The notes under the pieces are model-generated. The model saw only the letters and a list, made by a program, of their open reading frames with translations, did no database searches and was not told where the DNA came from. DNA of 12,546 nucleotides from an uncultured Caryophanales bacterium (GTDB lineage: Bacteria; Bacillota_I; Bacilli_A; RFN20; CAG-826): assembly GCA_946403545.1 (NCBI GenBank), contig CAMJAG010000027.1, positions 1-12,546 on the forward strand, written 5' to 3'. Position numbers and translations under genes: made by a program. Position 1 is the stretch's first letter. The number at the start of each line of letters is the position of its first letter. This document shows, one piece after another, positions 1 to 6,797 of the stretch.

Positions 1-1033
1 CTACCAATTGGTAACCTGTTTGACCACATGAACATGAAATAGGTGTTAAGGAACCAGCTTTTGTGCCTTCAACGAGTTCGTGTTTGTGTTCGATGAAGTG
101 GATTTCTGTGATATCCATGTTATAGCTACCTTTTCTTGTGTATCTGATAACATTTTGACCAGCTTTAACGTGAACAAATGCGACTTCTGCTAGACCGAAA
201 CCGGATGTGCTATTTGGAAGTGGATTTGGTTCGACTGGATCTGGGATACCCATTTCTTCATAAGAGTGTGTGTTAGCGACTGTAATGTTTTCTTCGTTTA
301 ATGTGAATGCGACGTTAACTGCGTTACCACTGTTGAAGAAGCCTCTTCTATGGTTGTTATTGTTGTTGTCTTTCCAGTAGTCAACAGCGCCATATAAGTA
401 GAGCATTGCATCCATTTCTTCTTCAGCGTTGAATGTGTATTCTGCCCAAGAGTTGTTGGATGAGAATTTGATTCTTGTCATGTCATCAATCTTATTCCAT
501 GCTTTTTCTGTGTTAGCATTTTCAAAAGCTGTGAAGTCTAAAGCGTTAAGAATGATGTCTTTTGAGTTACATGCTGTACATGTTTTGACTAATGTTTCTG
601 TAGTTGTGTTTAAACCTTCTAAAACTGCAGCTTTCTTAGTCCAGTTACGTTCACCAAGAACATGGTATTGGTAACTTGCTGGTTTTGCTTCTGGAGCTTT
701 TTCGTAACCACAAACTGAACATTTGTAAACGATGCTACCATCTGCTTTACATGTTGGTAATGTGGATTTTGCTTCGTCGATGACGAATGTGTGTGGAGCT
801 TCGCTACCATGGACATTGTGTTCACATGTTGCTGGATGCCAGTGATTTTCTTCATCATGTTCCCAAACACTTTCATTAAATGTATGAGTGTGTTTGCTTA
901 CTGGAGCCTTAGAAGTTGCTGCTGGAGTTTTAGAAGTTGGAGCTGCGCCAGATTTGTCTGCTGGTTTTTCGCCACAAGCGACTAATGTCATAGCTGCTAA
1001 TAAGCTCAATACAGGTAAAATTTTTCTTTTCAT
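1..1033 (-). CDS. Cys/His-rich, beta-sandwich surface lipoprotein (C-terminus beyond window)
   Basis: Reading back from the ATG at 1033-1031, 344 codons stay open to the window edge, so the C-terminus is missing. Residues 1-20 are a lipoprotein signal peptide ending in lipobox LVAC (Cys20). A Ser/Ala/Pro/Lys tether follows (25-47), then a His-rich stretch (48-82). Cys-based knuckles come next: C95, C105xxC108 in the frame CKADGSIVYKCSVCG, and C152xxC155. Residues about 165-315 look like a beta-sandwich of the carbohydrate-binding-module type: WAEYTF near 196, and a late VKAGQNVIRYT strand pair near 289-298. The visible end, CSCGQTGYQLV, resembles CTCGKKAVGI in the next gene upstream (1375-2058), suggesting a second module beyond the edge. 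The start is chosen by the signal peptide. AAAGG lies only 1 nt before ATG; a stronger AGGAAAGGGG lies about 35 nt upstream behind a small hairpin. A surface-binding role is inferred; the ligand is unknown. Confidence 0.85.
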   Translation of the reverse strand, partial: MKRKILPVLSLLAAMTLVACGEKPADKSGAAPTSKTPAATSKAPVSKHTHTFNESVWEHDEENHWHPATCEHNVHGSEAPHTFVIDEAKSTLPTCKADGSIVYKCSVCGYEKAPEAKPASYQYHVLGERNWTKKAAVLEGLNTTTETLVKTCTACNSKDIILNALDFTAFENANTEKAWNKIDDMTRIKFSSNNSWAEYTFNAEEEMDAMLYLYGAVDYWKDNNNNNHRRGFFNSGNAVNVAFTLNEENITVANTHSYEEMGIPDPVEPNPLPNSTSGFGLAEVAFVHVKAGQNVIRYTRKGSYNMDITEIHFIEHKHELVEGTKAGSLTPISCSCGQTGYQLV

Positions 1034-1047
1034 ACCTTTAGATTTTT

Positions 1048-1069
1048 AAGTAATTATTAAAAATTACTT
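1048..1069 (-). other. Small hairpin in the leader just before the first lipoprotein start
   Basis: AAGTAATT (1048-1055) and AATTACTT (1062-1069) form a perfect 8-bp stem with a 6-nt AT loop. It lies between a purine-rich AGGAAAGGGG (minus strand, about 1072-1081) and the start codon at 1033. Folding would shorten the distance between that Shine-Dalgarno-like tract and the ATG. The stem is all A/T except one G-C pair, so stability is low. Confidence 0.3.
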
Positions 1070-1095
1070 TCCCCTTTCCTAAGAGTTTAGAAATT

Positions 1096-1234
1096 ATGTG
1101 CGTGGTAAAACCCTTATAAAAACACCACAAAGTTTGAATTTAGTTTTTCAACAAATAACTAAATAATCTACTATTTAATAGTAGTTTACTTATACTTATT
1201 CATTAATGACTTTTTTGCGTTTTACCACGGACAT
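1096..1234. repeat. 18-bp inverted repeat pair enclosing a 17-nt palindrome
   Basis: This is the main content of the 341-base gene-free gap at 1034-1374. ATGTGCGTGGTAAAACCC (1096-1113) and the reverse complement of 1217-1234 (ATGTCCGTGGTAAAACGC) match at 16 of 18 positions, with an unbroken 11-bp core CGTGGTAAAAC. Between them lies CTACTATTTAATAGTAG (1168-1184), a perfect 8+1+8 palindrome. If transcription starts near the candidate promoter at 1267-1293, the whole structure is in the 5' leader of the first lipoprotein gene and could fold as a long hairpin. If not, the arms could be paired operator sites. No coding potential was seen in the gap. Confidence 0.6.
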
Positions 1235-1266
1235 TCTTTCTGTGTGCACGAGCATTCTTATTCCTT

Positions 1267-1293
1267 ATTATATTAATATAATGGTGCATTCAA
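1267..1293 (-). promoter_or_regulatory. Candidate promoter for the first lipoprotein gene
   Basis: On the minus strand TATAAT (1272-1267) is preceded by TTGAAT (1293-1288) at 15 bp, shorter than ideal. The -10 lies in a 14-bp palindrome TTATATTAATATAA (1268-1281), which gives TATAAT on both strands. The leader would be about 225 nt and contain the 1096-1234 repeat. Confidence 0.3.
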
Positions 1294-1324
1294 ATTATGT
1301 TCGAAAATAAATACAATTTTAAGT

Positions 1325-1354
1325 TAAATAAAAACAGTGGCCGAAACCACTGTT
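1325..1354 (-). terminator. Rho-independent terminator after the second lipoprotein gene
   Basis: On the minus strand AACAGTGG (1354-1347), a 6-nt loop and CCACTGTT (1340-1333) form a perfect 8-bp stem. It is followed by TTTATTT. It lies 20 nt past the stop at 1375. Confidence 0.9.
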
Positions 1355-1374
1355 AGTATTTTTGAAAAGTTTAA

Positions 1375-2058
1375 TTAAGCAGCGAAGACTAATCTAACTT
1401 CTGCGCCGTTGCATAAACGGTAGTATTGTTGGCTTGGAGTTGTGAAGGAAATAACGTTTTCACCTTCAGCGACTGTTAATGTACCAACTTCGTAATACTT
1501 GTAATCATCAGCGTTGAGTTCTAAATCAGCGACATAGTCTTTACCGATGAATGTAACTTCACCTGCTGTGTCACCAGCTTTGATTTCATATGTGTTCATG
1601 AATGCTGTAGCTGGGCTATTTGCATCGATGAATGCAGATGATAATTTTGCAGCCATCATTAATGTGCATGCGCCTGCTTTTGGAGCAACGATCTTCCAAC
1701 GTGTTGTTGCGCCTAATTTGATTTTGCCATCGCTAGCGATGTTTCCTGCATCATCAGCAACACAGTCTGTTAAAGCAATACCAACTGCTTTCTTACCACA
1801 TGTACATGTGTAATTTGTGCATGTTTTGCCATCTGAGTTAGCAACTGTTGTGCCAGCTGTCCAAACATCTTCGTGTGGTGCTTCTTTTGAAGCTGGAGCT
1901 TTGGATTCTGGAGCTTTAGATGTGTTAGCTTTAGATGTGTTAGCTTTTGAAGTAACTGCTGTTTTAGAATTTGCTGGAGCAGTTGACTTTGCTTCACCAC
2001 AGCCTACTAATGTCATAGCAGCCATGATGCTTAAAATAGGTAAAAGTTTTCTTTTCAT
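1375..2058 (-). CDS. Lipoprotein with SKA-repeat tether and beta-sandwich domain
   Basis: 227 aa. An in-frame ATG lies upstream at 2130, but the 24 extra residues are hydrophilic and precede the signal peptide. MKRKLLPIL at 2058 is the sensible start, with AAAGGG 11 nt before it. The signal peptide ends in lipobox LVGC (Cys20). Residues 29-60 are a flexible tether of repeated SKAN/TSKA/ESKAPASK units. A Cys cluster follows (C80, C85, C87 in TCTNYTCTCGKK, C99). Residues about 111-227 are strand-rich with no catalytic motif, ending VGTLTVAEGENVISFTT...CNGAEVRLVF, as in CBM6-like or galactose-binding-like folds. It shares its signal peptide and CxCG motif with the neighbour at 1-1033, so the two are probably duplicates of different module number. 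It is monocistronic, with its own terminator. Binding of a glycan is inferred only. Confidence 0.88.
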   Translation of the reverse strand: MKRKLLPILSIMAAMTLVGCGEAKSTAPANSKTAVTSKANTSKANTSKAPESKAPASKEAPHEDVWTAGTTVANSDGKTCTNYTCTCGKKAVGIALTDCVADDAGNIASDGKIKLGATTRWKIVAPKAGACTLMMAAKLSSAFIDANSPATAFMNTYEIKAGDTAGEVTFIGKDYVADLELNADDYKYYEVGTLTVAEGENVISFTTPSQQYYRLCNGAEVRLVFAA

Positions 2059-2144
2059 GTTAAATAATCCCTTTCTTAAATACCTAACGGTCATTTTTAA
2101 GAATAATTGCACGTTGAATAACCTAAACAATTAATTACGCAATT

Positions 2145-2173
2145 ATCATAAGTTTTTGTACAAATACTTACAC
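2145..2173 (-). promoter_or_regulatory. Candidate promoter with palindrome, second lipoprotein gene
   Basis: On the minus strand TATGAT (2150-2145) could be a -10, with a weak GTGTAA (2173-2168) 17 bp upstream. The spacer holds a perfect 10-bp palindrome TTTGTACAAA (2155-2164), a usual operator position. The leader of about 80 nt contains an 8-bp inverted repeat, ATAATTGC (2103-2110) against GCAATTAT (2139-2146). A 20-bp all-A/T palindrome lies further upstream at 2181-2200. Confidence 0.3.
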
Positions 2174-2250
2174 TGTTTTCTATTTTAAATATTTAAAATA
2201 TCTAAAAATATGATTATGTTTTGATTTATATGAAACAATTTTAATAATGC

Positions 2251-2278
2251 AAAATAAAAAGCCAACTTTTAGTTGGCT
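2251..2278 (-). terminator. Rho-independent terminator after xylB
   Basis: On the minus strand AGCCAACT (2278-2271), a 3-nt loop and AGTTGGCT (2267-2260) form an 8-bp stem followed by TTTTATTTT. It lies 25 nt past the xylB stop. Confidence 0.9.
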
Positions 2279-2302
2279 CATAAAATTCAGGTTGAAAAAT
2301 AA

Positions 2303-3754
2303 CTAGATTTGTTTGTAGATATCTTTTAAAGCTGGGTAAAGTTGCTTGAAGATTTCATACTTCTTATTGTACTTAGCAACGATATCTTTTCTTGGATGGA
2401 TAACTTCTTTGACTTTAATGATGTTATCGCATGCTTCTTTAACATCTTTATATTCTTTATTAGCAACCATCGCTAAGATAGCACCACCGAAGGATGGACC
2501 TTGTTCTGTATTTAATAAACATACATCAGCATCAAGGATATCTGCTAAGATTTGTTGCCATAATTTAGATTTAGCACCACCACCGCAAAGTGTTGTCTTA
2601 TTAATTGTAACACCAGCGTTTCTAGCGATTTCAACACAATCTCTTAATGCGAAGGAAACACCTTCTAATACTGCTAAACCCATTTCTTCTTTAGTAGTAT
2701 TTGCTCTCATACCAATGAAAGCTGCTCTAGCATTAACATCGTTATGTGGGGATCTTTCACCTGATAAATATGGTAAGAAGAATACGTTATTTTCTCCAAC
2801 CATATCTTCCATGCCTCTAACAGCACCAGCGTAGTCTTCACTTTCTTGGATGTTTTCAACCCACCATCTATTACAGCTTGCTGCTGCTAAGATACAACCC
2901 ATGAGGTGCCATTTACCAGTAGCGTGAGCGAATGCGTGAAGTTTATTACCATTATCAACAAAGAATTTATCCATTGAGATAAATACTGTACCAGAAGTAC
3001 CTAAGGAAATGTTACAACCACCATCAGCAATAGTACCTGTACCAATAGCTGCAGCAGCGTTATCTCCACCACCAATTGCAACGACACAATTCTTCATGCC
3101 AAATTCTGGTTTGACCATTCCGATCGCATCATAGCTTTCATGTAATTCTGGAAGCATATCCATAGAAATACCTGCGATTTCGCACATTTCTTTGGACCAT
3201 TTCTTATTCTTAACATCAAGTAATAACATACCTGAAGCATCAGAATAATCAGTTGTAAACTTACCTGTTAAGACATATGCAAGATAGTCTTTAGGAAGCA
3301 TAATCTTCTTAATCTTTTTGAAGTTTTCTGGTTCATTGTTTTTCATCCAAAGAATCTTTGGAAGAGTGAAACCAGCAAATGCGATGTTAGCGGTATATTT
3401 ACTTAAATTTTCTTTACCAATAACGTTGTTTAAATATTCAGTTTCTTTCTCTGTTCTACCATCATTCCATAAAATACATGGACGAATGACATTGTCATTT
3501 TCATCTAACACGACTAAACCGTGCATTTGACCACCAAAAGAGATACCTCCGATTTCGTCTTCAATACCTTCTGATAATTCTTTTAATGCAAGTTTCATAG
3601 CGTTAATCCAATCAGCTGGATTTTGTTCACTCCATTTATCTTGTGGATAACTTACATCATAAAATTTAGTGGATTCTTTAATAATTCCACCTGTTTTGCT
3701 TACTAAAATTCCTTTTAAGGAGGATGTTCCTAAGTCAATACCAATATAAAACAT
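2303..3754 (-). CDS. xylB: Xylulokinase (FGGY carbohydrate kinase family)
   Basis: 483 aa, the usual full length. It phosphorylates D-xylulose with ATP to xylulose 5-phosphate, feeding the pentose phosphate or phosphoketolase route in the cytoplasm. The N-terminal FGGY domain opens with the ATP-phosphate loop IGIDLGTSS (4-12). GGQMHG (74-79) is the substrate-side motif typical of xylulokinases. The first FGGY signature is at 129-140 (FTLPKILWMKNN), with PKDYL...LTG and DYSDASGM at 154-176. The catalytic aspartate is D231 in GGGDNAAAA. The C-terminal domain has SLGTSGT (250-256), LSGERSP (330-336), the second signature around LEGVSFALRD (363-372) and GGGAKS (391-396). AAGG lies 9 nt before ATG. 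No xylA, xylose transporter or XylR is in view, and no XylR-like or catabolite (cre) operator was seen. It is a single-gene unit. A different pentulose substrate is possible but less likely. Confidence 0.95.
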   Translation of the reverse strand: MFYIGIDLGTSSLKGILVSKTGGIIKESTKFYDVSYPQDKWSEQNPADWINAMKLALKELSEGIEDEIGGISFGGQMHGLVVLDENDNVIRPCILWNDGRTEKETEYLNNVIGKENLSKYTANIAFAGFTLPKILWMKNNEPENFKKIKKIMLPKDYLAYVLTGKFTTDYSDASGMLLLDVKNKKWSKEMCEIAGISMDMLPELHESYDAIGMVKPEFGMKNCVVAIGGGDNAAAAIGTGTIADGGCNISLGTSGTVFISMDKFFVDNGNKLHAFAHATGKWHLMGCILAAASCNRWWVENIQESEDYAGAVRGMEDMVGENNVFFLPYLSGERSPHNDVNARAAFIGMRANTTKEEMGLAVLEGVSFALRDCVEIARNAGVTINKTTLCGGGAKSKLWQQILADILDADVCLLNTEQGPSFGGAILAMVANKEYKDVKEACDNIIKVKEVIHPRKDIVAKYNKKYEIFKQLYPALKDIYKQI

Positions 3755-3799
3755 ATCTATATACCTTTTCCTTACAACTACATTTTATTAGATTTAATA

Positions 3800-3827
3800 A
3801 ATATAATAAGGATTATTTTGCTATCAA
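3800..3827 (-). promoter_or_regulatory. Candidate xylB promoter
   Basis: On the minus strand TTGATA (3827-3822, 5/6 to consensus) and TATATT (3805-3800, 5/6) are separated by 16 bp. This places the start about 38 nt before the xylB ATG and downstream of the terminator of the preceding unit. Confidence 0.5.
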
Positions 3828-3846
3828 AAATAGACATTTATATATA

Positions 3847-3875
3847 AAGAAAAACCCTGAGCAAAGCTCAAGGTT
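3847..3875 (-). terminator. Rho-independent terminator after the first phosphatase gene
   Basis: On the minus strand AACCTTGAGC (3875-3866), loop TTT and GCTCAGGGTT (3862-3853) form a 10-bp stem with one T-G pair, followed by TTTC. It lies 26 nt past the stop at 3901 and insulates xylB. Confidence 0.92.
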
Positions 3876-3900
3876 ATTTTTCTAATAAATAATGTTGCTA

Positions 3901-5112
3901 TTATTCTGCTGGTTCAAGCATGACATCTCTGATTTGTTCAATGACTTCAGATGTGACACCTTTAGAATTTAAGTAACGTTCTACGTTATCTTTAAGTGGA
4001 TCTTCATCTAACCAGTTGCGTTGTCCTTTTAATGCATCAATTAATGCATCCCATCTATCCCAGTTACCTTCACGTCTAAGGTGGCTTCTCTTTCTTTCAC
4101 GAGTTTGAATGGAAGAATAAGAAGTTAATTCAAAGTCGATAACGAGGTCTGTATAAGACATACCTAAGATAGCACCTAATAAGAAGCCAACTGTACCTGT
4201 TCTATCCGCTCCACCATAGCAGTGGTAATAAACAGGTTTTTCATCTGCATGAGCGAATGCATTGAAGATATCAACGATCTTTTTAGGATTATTAATGTAG
4301 TTTTCATAGCTTCCTGCATCGCAAAGTAAGTAATCAATATCACCATCATCAGCGAAACCACATGATGTGTAGTTACCTTCGTTTTCAGTAGAACTTCTTA
4401 AGTCAAGTTCAACACCAATTTTCATAACGTTTTTGAAAATATCTTTAGATTTTTCAGAAACTGTTTGGATATGTTTTTCACCACTTCTTGTGAATTCTTT
4501 AGTAGTGATTTCTCCACCTCTAAAGACTAATCCTTGTTTAATTCTTCTACCAAAGGAAGTCATATAACCACCATTATCTCTAACATTGAATAATGGTTGA
4601 GCAGAGATCCAACGAGGATAATCTCCTGTTGTGAAATTAGCGACATCACTAACTTCATCTCCTGCTGAGACTTGCCAATAATATGTAGTGTTAACTAGTA
4701 AATTATTAACGTTAACTTTGTTATCTTCTTCTACTTCAAATTCTTTTGCATTACTCATATCAGAATTAAGAGATAACTTAACTGTATATTTATCAGCGGA
4801 GAATCCTTCATCAACGTTGAATTTTAAATCAACACCTGTAGATACATCACTATAAGGTCCTGGTTCAACATCATCATAATTTCTGATATCGACTCCTTGT
4901 GCTCCTTTGAGGTCGTTTAAGACATAGTCATCTTCAATTTCTTCATGTTGAGCACGCATAGCATCAATATATGCTTTGCAGTTTGCGGTACATTGAGAAG
5001 TATCACTAGGATTTTCTAAATGGATTTTTTTATTGTCTTTTGTGGAAGTTCCACATGCTACCAAAGAAAAAATAGTAGCGAAAGAAAACATTATTAAGCC
5101 TGGTTTTTTCAT
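3901..5112 (-). CDS. Lipoprotein tyrosine-phosphatase-like protein (paralogue 1)
   Basis: 403 aa. Lipobox LVAC (Cys20) predicts export and membrane anchoring. Residues 41-66 hold a segment shared by all three paralogues, here CTANCKAYIDAMRAQHEEIE. Residues about 90-165 resemble a fibronectin-III or purple-acid-phosphatase N-terminal beta-sandwich, ending LLVNTTYYWQVSAGD...NFTTGDYPR. Residues about 168-400 are a PTP/dual-specificity-type domain like the Y_phosphatase3 family: FNVRDNGGY (175-183), GLVFRGGEI (194-202), ELDLRS (235-240), P-loop HCYGGADRTG (297-306, nucleophile C298, R304), then DFELTSYSS (326-334). All residues needed for a Cys-dependent phosphatase (CX5R) are present, so activity is expected. 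The Lys of the common HCxxGKDRTG form is replaced by Ala. AAAGGGG lies 10 nt before ATG. Own terminator; substrate unknown. Confidence 0.9.
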   Translation of the reverse strand: MKKPGLIMFSFATIFSLVACGTSTKDNKKIHLENPSDTSQCTANCKAYIDAMRAQHEEIEDDYVLNDLKGAQGVDIRNYDDVEPGPYSDVSTGVDLKFNVDEGFSADKYTVKLSLNSDMSNAKEFEVEEDNKVNVNNLLVNTTYYWQVSAGDEVSDVANFTTGDYPRWISAQPLFNVRDNGGYMTSFGRRIKQGLVFRGGEITTKEFTRSGEKHIQTVSEKSKDIFKNVMKIGVELDLRSSTENEGNYTSCGFADDGDIDYLLCDAGSYENYINNPKKIVDIFNAFAHADEKPVYYHCYGGADRTGTVGFLLGAILGMSYTDLVIDFELTSYSSIQTRERKRSHLRREGNWDRWDALIDALKGQRNWLDEDPLKDNVERYLNSKGVTSEVIEQIRDVMLEPAE

Positions 5113-5179
5113 AAAGTTATTTCCCCTTTATTTCTTGTTTAGTATGTCAAAATATTAATATTTTAAATATGACTATCTT

Positions 5180-5196
5180 GTTATAAGGTTAACCTT
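5180..5196 (-). promoter_or_regulatory. Candidate -10 overlapped by a 12-bp palindrome, phosphatase paralogue 1
   Basis: AAGGTTAACCTT (5185-5196) is a perfect 12-bp palindrome whose lower end touches a minus-strand TATAAC (5185-5180, 5/6 to consensus -10). No good -35 is visible. The leader would be about 60 nt. The spacer 5113-5305 also has a 16-bp A/T palindrome at 5149-5164. Confidence 0.3.
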
Positions 5197-5252
5197 TTAT
5201 TTATTTTTGTTTGACTATTTTTCGTTATCTACGGATTTTACTTTCGATTAAG

Positions 5253-5280
5253 AAAATAAAAGAGGAGTATAACTCCTCTT
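5253..5280 (-). terminator. Rho-independent terminator after phosphatase paralogue 2
   Basis: On the minus strand AAGAGGAGT (5280-5272), loop TAT and ACTCCTCTT (5268-5260) form a perfect 9-bp stem followed by TTATTTTCT. It ends the paralogue 3-paralogue 2 operon. Confidence 0.92.
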
Positions 5281-5305
5281 AAATTTTGTTGATCAATTTT
5301 TCCTA

Positions 5306-6751
5306 TTAGTGACAATCATGGTCATGTTCTGCATGATAAACTGGACCATTCATGACATCAGGATCTTCAAATACTGGAGCTTTGTAAGCTTCTGCTACTT
5401 CAGCTGGTACTTCTGGTTCAACTTCTTCCATATCTCTTGTGTAACCTGGTAAGAAGATTTCTCTAATCTTGTAGATGTCTTCCATTTCAACACCTTTATC
5501 TGTTAAGAATTGAACAGCGTTAGCGTTGACTGTCTTTTCTGCATCATAGTTTGCATATGTTGTAAATGCATGTAAGAACTTAGGGAAGTGAGCGTTATTA
5601 GAGTTATGCATATGGCATCTCTTGTTGTTACATTCAGTTGTAAGTTCGAAATCGATGATTAAGTCAGTATAACTGACACCTAAGATAGCGTTGAGGAAGA
5701 AAGCAACCATTCCAGTTCTATCTGCACCACCCCAACAGTGGAAGTAAACGTGTTCATTATCAGCGTTAGCTAAGATTTCAAAGATACGTTTGTAGTTTTT
5801 AGTAGAATCTGCACTTGTAACGAATGAATCATAAGCAATAACTGTTAAGGATTCATAAGCTTGTTTAGCTTCGTTTTCTTCTGTATCTGGATCATCTTCC
5901 ACTAAGTGACATTCATGAGTTTGGTCAGTTGCAGAACTTTCATCTTTTCTTAAATCGATTTCTTTACCAATATGTAAGACTTCGTTTTGAACATCTAATA
6001 ATGTTTGTGTAACGTTAGCGTTATGTTGACCGAATGTTTTAGAGTTAATTTCACTACCTCTATAAACTAAACCTTGGTTAGTTCTAATACCATAAGATGT
6101 GTTATAACCACCTAAATCTCTGAAGTTATAAATCTTATCAGCGTTGATTGTTCTTGGATAATCATCTGTATGGAATCTGTAGATTGATGATTTATAATCA
6201 CCTGTATCTAATTGATAGTAGTAATCAGAGTTTCTATATAAGTTTCTTAAAGCAGCTTGAGTAGCACCACCCGCAACTTTAACTTCTCTAGCGTCACTCA
6301 TATCTTGATTGAGAGAGAATTTAAATGTTGCTTCATCATATTCAAGGTCACCTTTATCCCAAGAAATAATGAGGTCTTCAGGGATGTTTTTGTCGCCATA
6401 ATCCTTACGATTTAACATTTCACAAACATCGACACCACCCTTTTCTTCATCCTTATATTTATAACCATCATCTCTATCAGCACCATTCCAACCAAAATCT
6501 TCTGGTCCATATAATGAAGAAATTCTATATGGATATGCGAGAGTAGTTTCTTGTTCTTTCATTGCATCGACATATGCATGAATCTTTTCATTAACTAAAC
6601 ATGTACTTTCAATTTCGTTGAATTTGAAAGAAGGATTCTTTTCTGGTTCTGGTGAGAATTCTTTTGATGTTGGTTTGTTTTCTTTGTTGCCACAAGCGCA
6701 TAAAGATAAAATTGTAGCAAGTGAAACAATTAAAAGATTGGACTTTTTCAT
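5306..6751 (-). CDS. Lipoprotein tyrosine-phosphatase-like protein with His-rich tail (paralogue 2)
   Basis: 481 aa. Lipobox LCAC (Cys20). The shared segment CLVNEKIHAYVDAMKEQE is at 51-68. A diverged fibronectin-III-like region spans about 125-197 (ATFKFSLNQDMSDAREV, then YRNSDYYYQLDTGD). The phosphatase domain covers about 203-435: FRDLGGYNTSYG (210-221), GLVYRGSEI (227-235), EIDLRKD (264-270), P-loop HCWGGADRTG (338-347, nucleophile C339, R345) and DFELTTE (367-373). Between EIDLR and the P-loop it has a longer acidic insert (about 270-300). The C-terminus adds some 40 residues absent from the paralogues: Pro/Glu-rich, then HAEHDHDCH (473-481), a likely metal-binding tail. AAGGAG lies 8 nt before ATG. 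It follows paralogue 3 by 46 nt with no strong terminator between, so the two are probably co-transcribed; a lone TATAAT at 6792-6787 could add an internal start. Confidence 0.9.
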   Translation of the reverse strand: MKKSNLLIVSLATILSLCACGNKENKPTSKEFSPEPEKNPSFKFNEIESTCLVNEKIHAYVDAMKEQETTLAYPYRISSLYGPEDFGWNGADRDDGYKYKDEEKGGVDVCEMLNRKDYGDKNIPEDLIISWDKGDLEYDEATFKFSLNQDMSDAREVKVAGGATQAALRNLYRNSDYYYQLDTGDYKSSIYRFHTDDYPRTINADKIYNFRDLGGYNTSYGIRTNQGLVYRGSEINSKTFGQHNANVTQTLLDVQNEVLHIGKEIDLRKDESSATDQTHECHLVEDDPDTEENEAKQAYESLTVIAYDSFVTSADSTKNYKRIFEILANADNEHVYFHCWGGADRTGMVAFFLNAILGVSYTDLIIDFELTTECNNKRCHMHNSNNAHFPKFLHAFTTYANYDAEKTVNANAVQFLTDKGVEMEDIYKIREIFLPGYTRDMEEVEPEVPAEVAEAYKAPVFEDPDVMNGPVYHAEHDHDCH

Positions 6752-6797
6752 GTAATAATCTCCTTATTAGTTCAATTTATTTTAATATTATAGACTT

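Noticed and set aside
2059..2130. N-terminal extension of the second lipoprotein from ATG 2130
   Set aside because: It would place 24 polar residues before a complete signal peptide; a good ribosome binding site precedes the ATG at 2058.
1817..2134. Plus-strand open frame of 105 codons
   Set aside because: Antisense shadow of the Ala/Ser/Lys-rich lipoprotein; composition is a repeat of its reverse complement and there is no binding site.
2346..2834. Plus-strand open frame of 162 codons inside xylB
   Set aside because: Antisense to a confident full-length kinase; no ribosome binding site and no recognisable domain.
5145..5150. Perfect minus-strand TTGACA before phosphatase paralogue 1
   Set aside because: The expected -10 position 17 bp on falls on the Shine-Dalgarno (AAAGGGG); no -10 hexamer is present.
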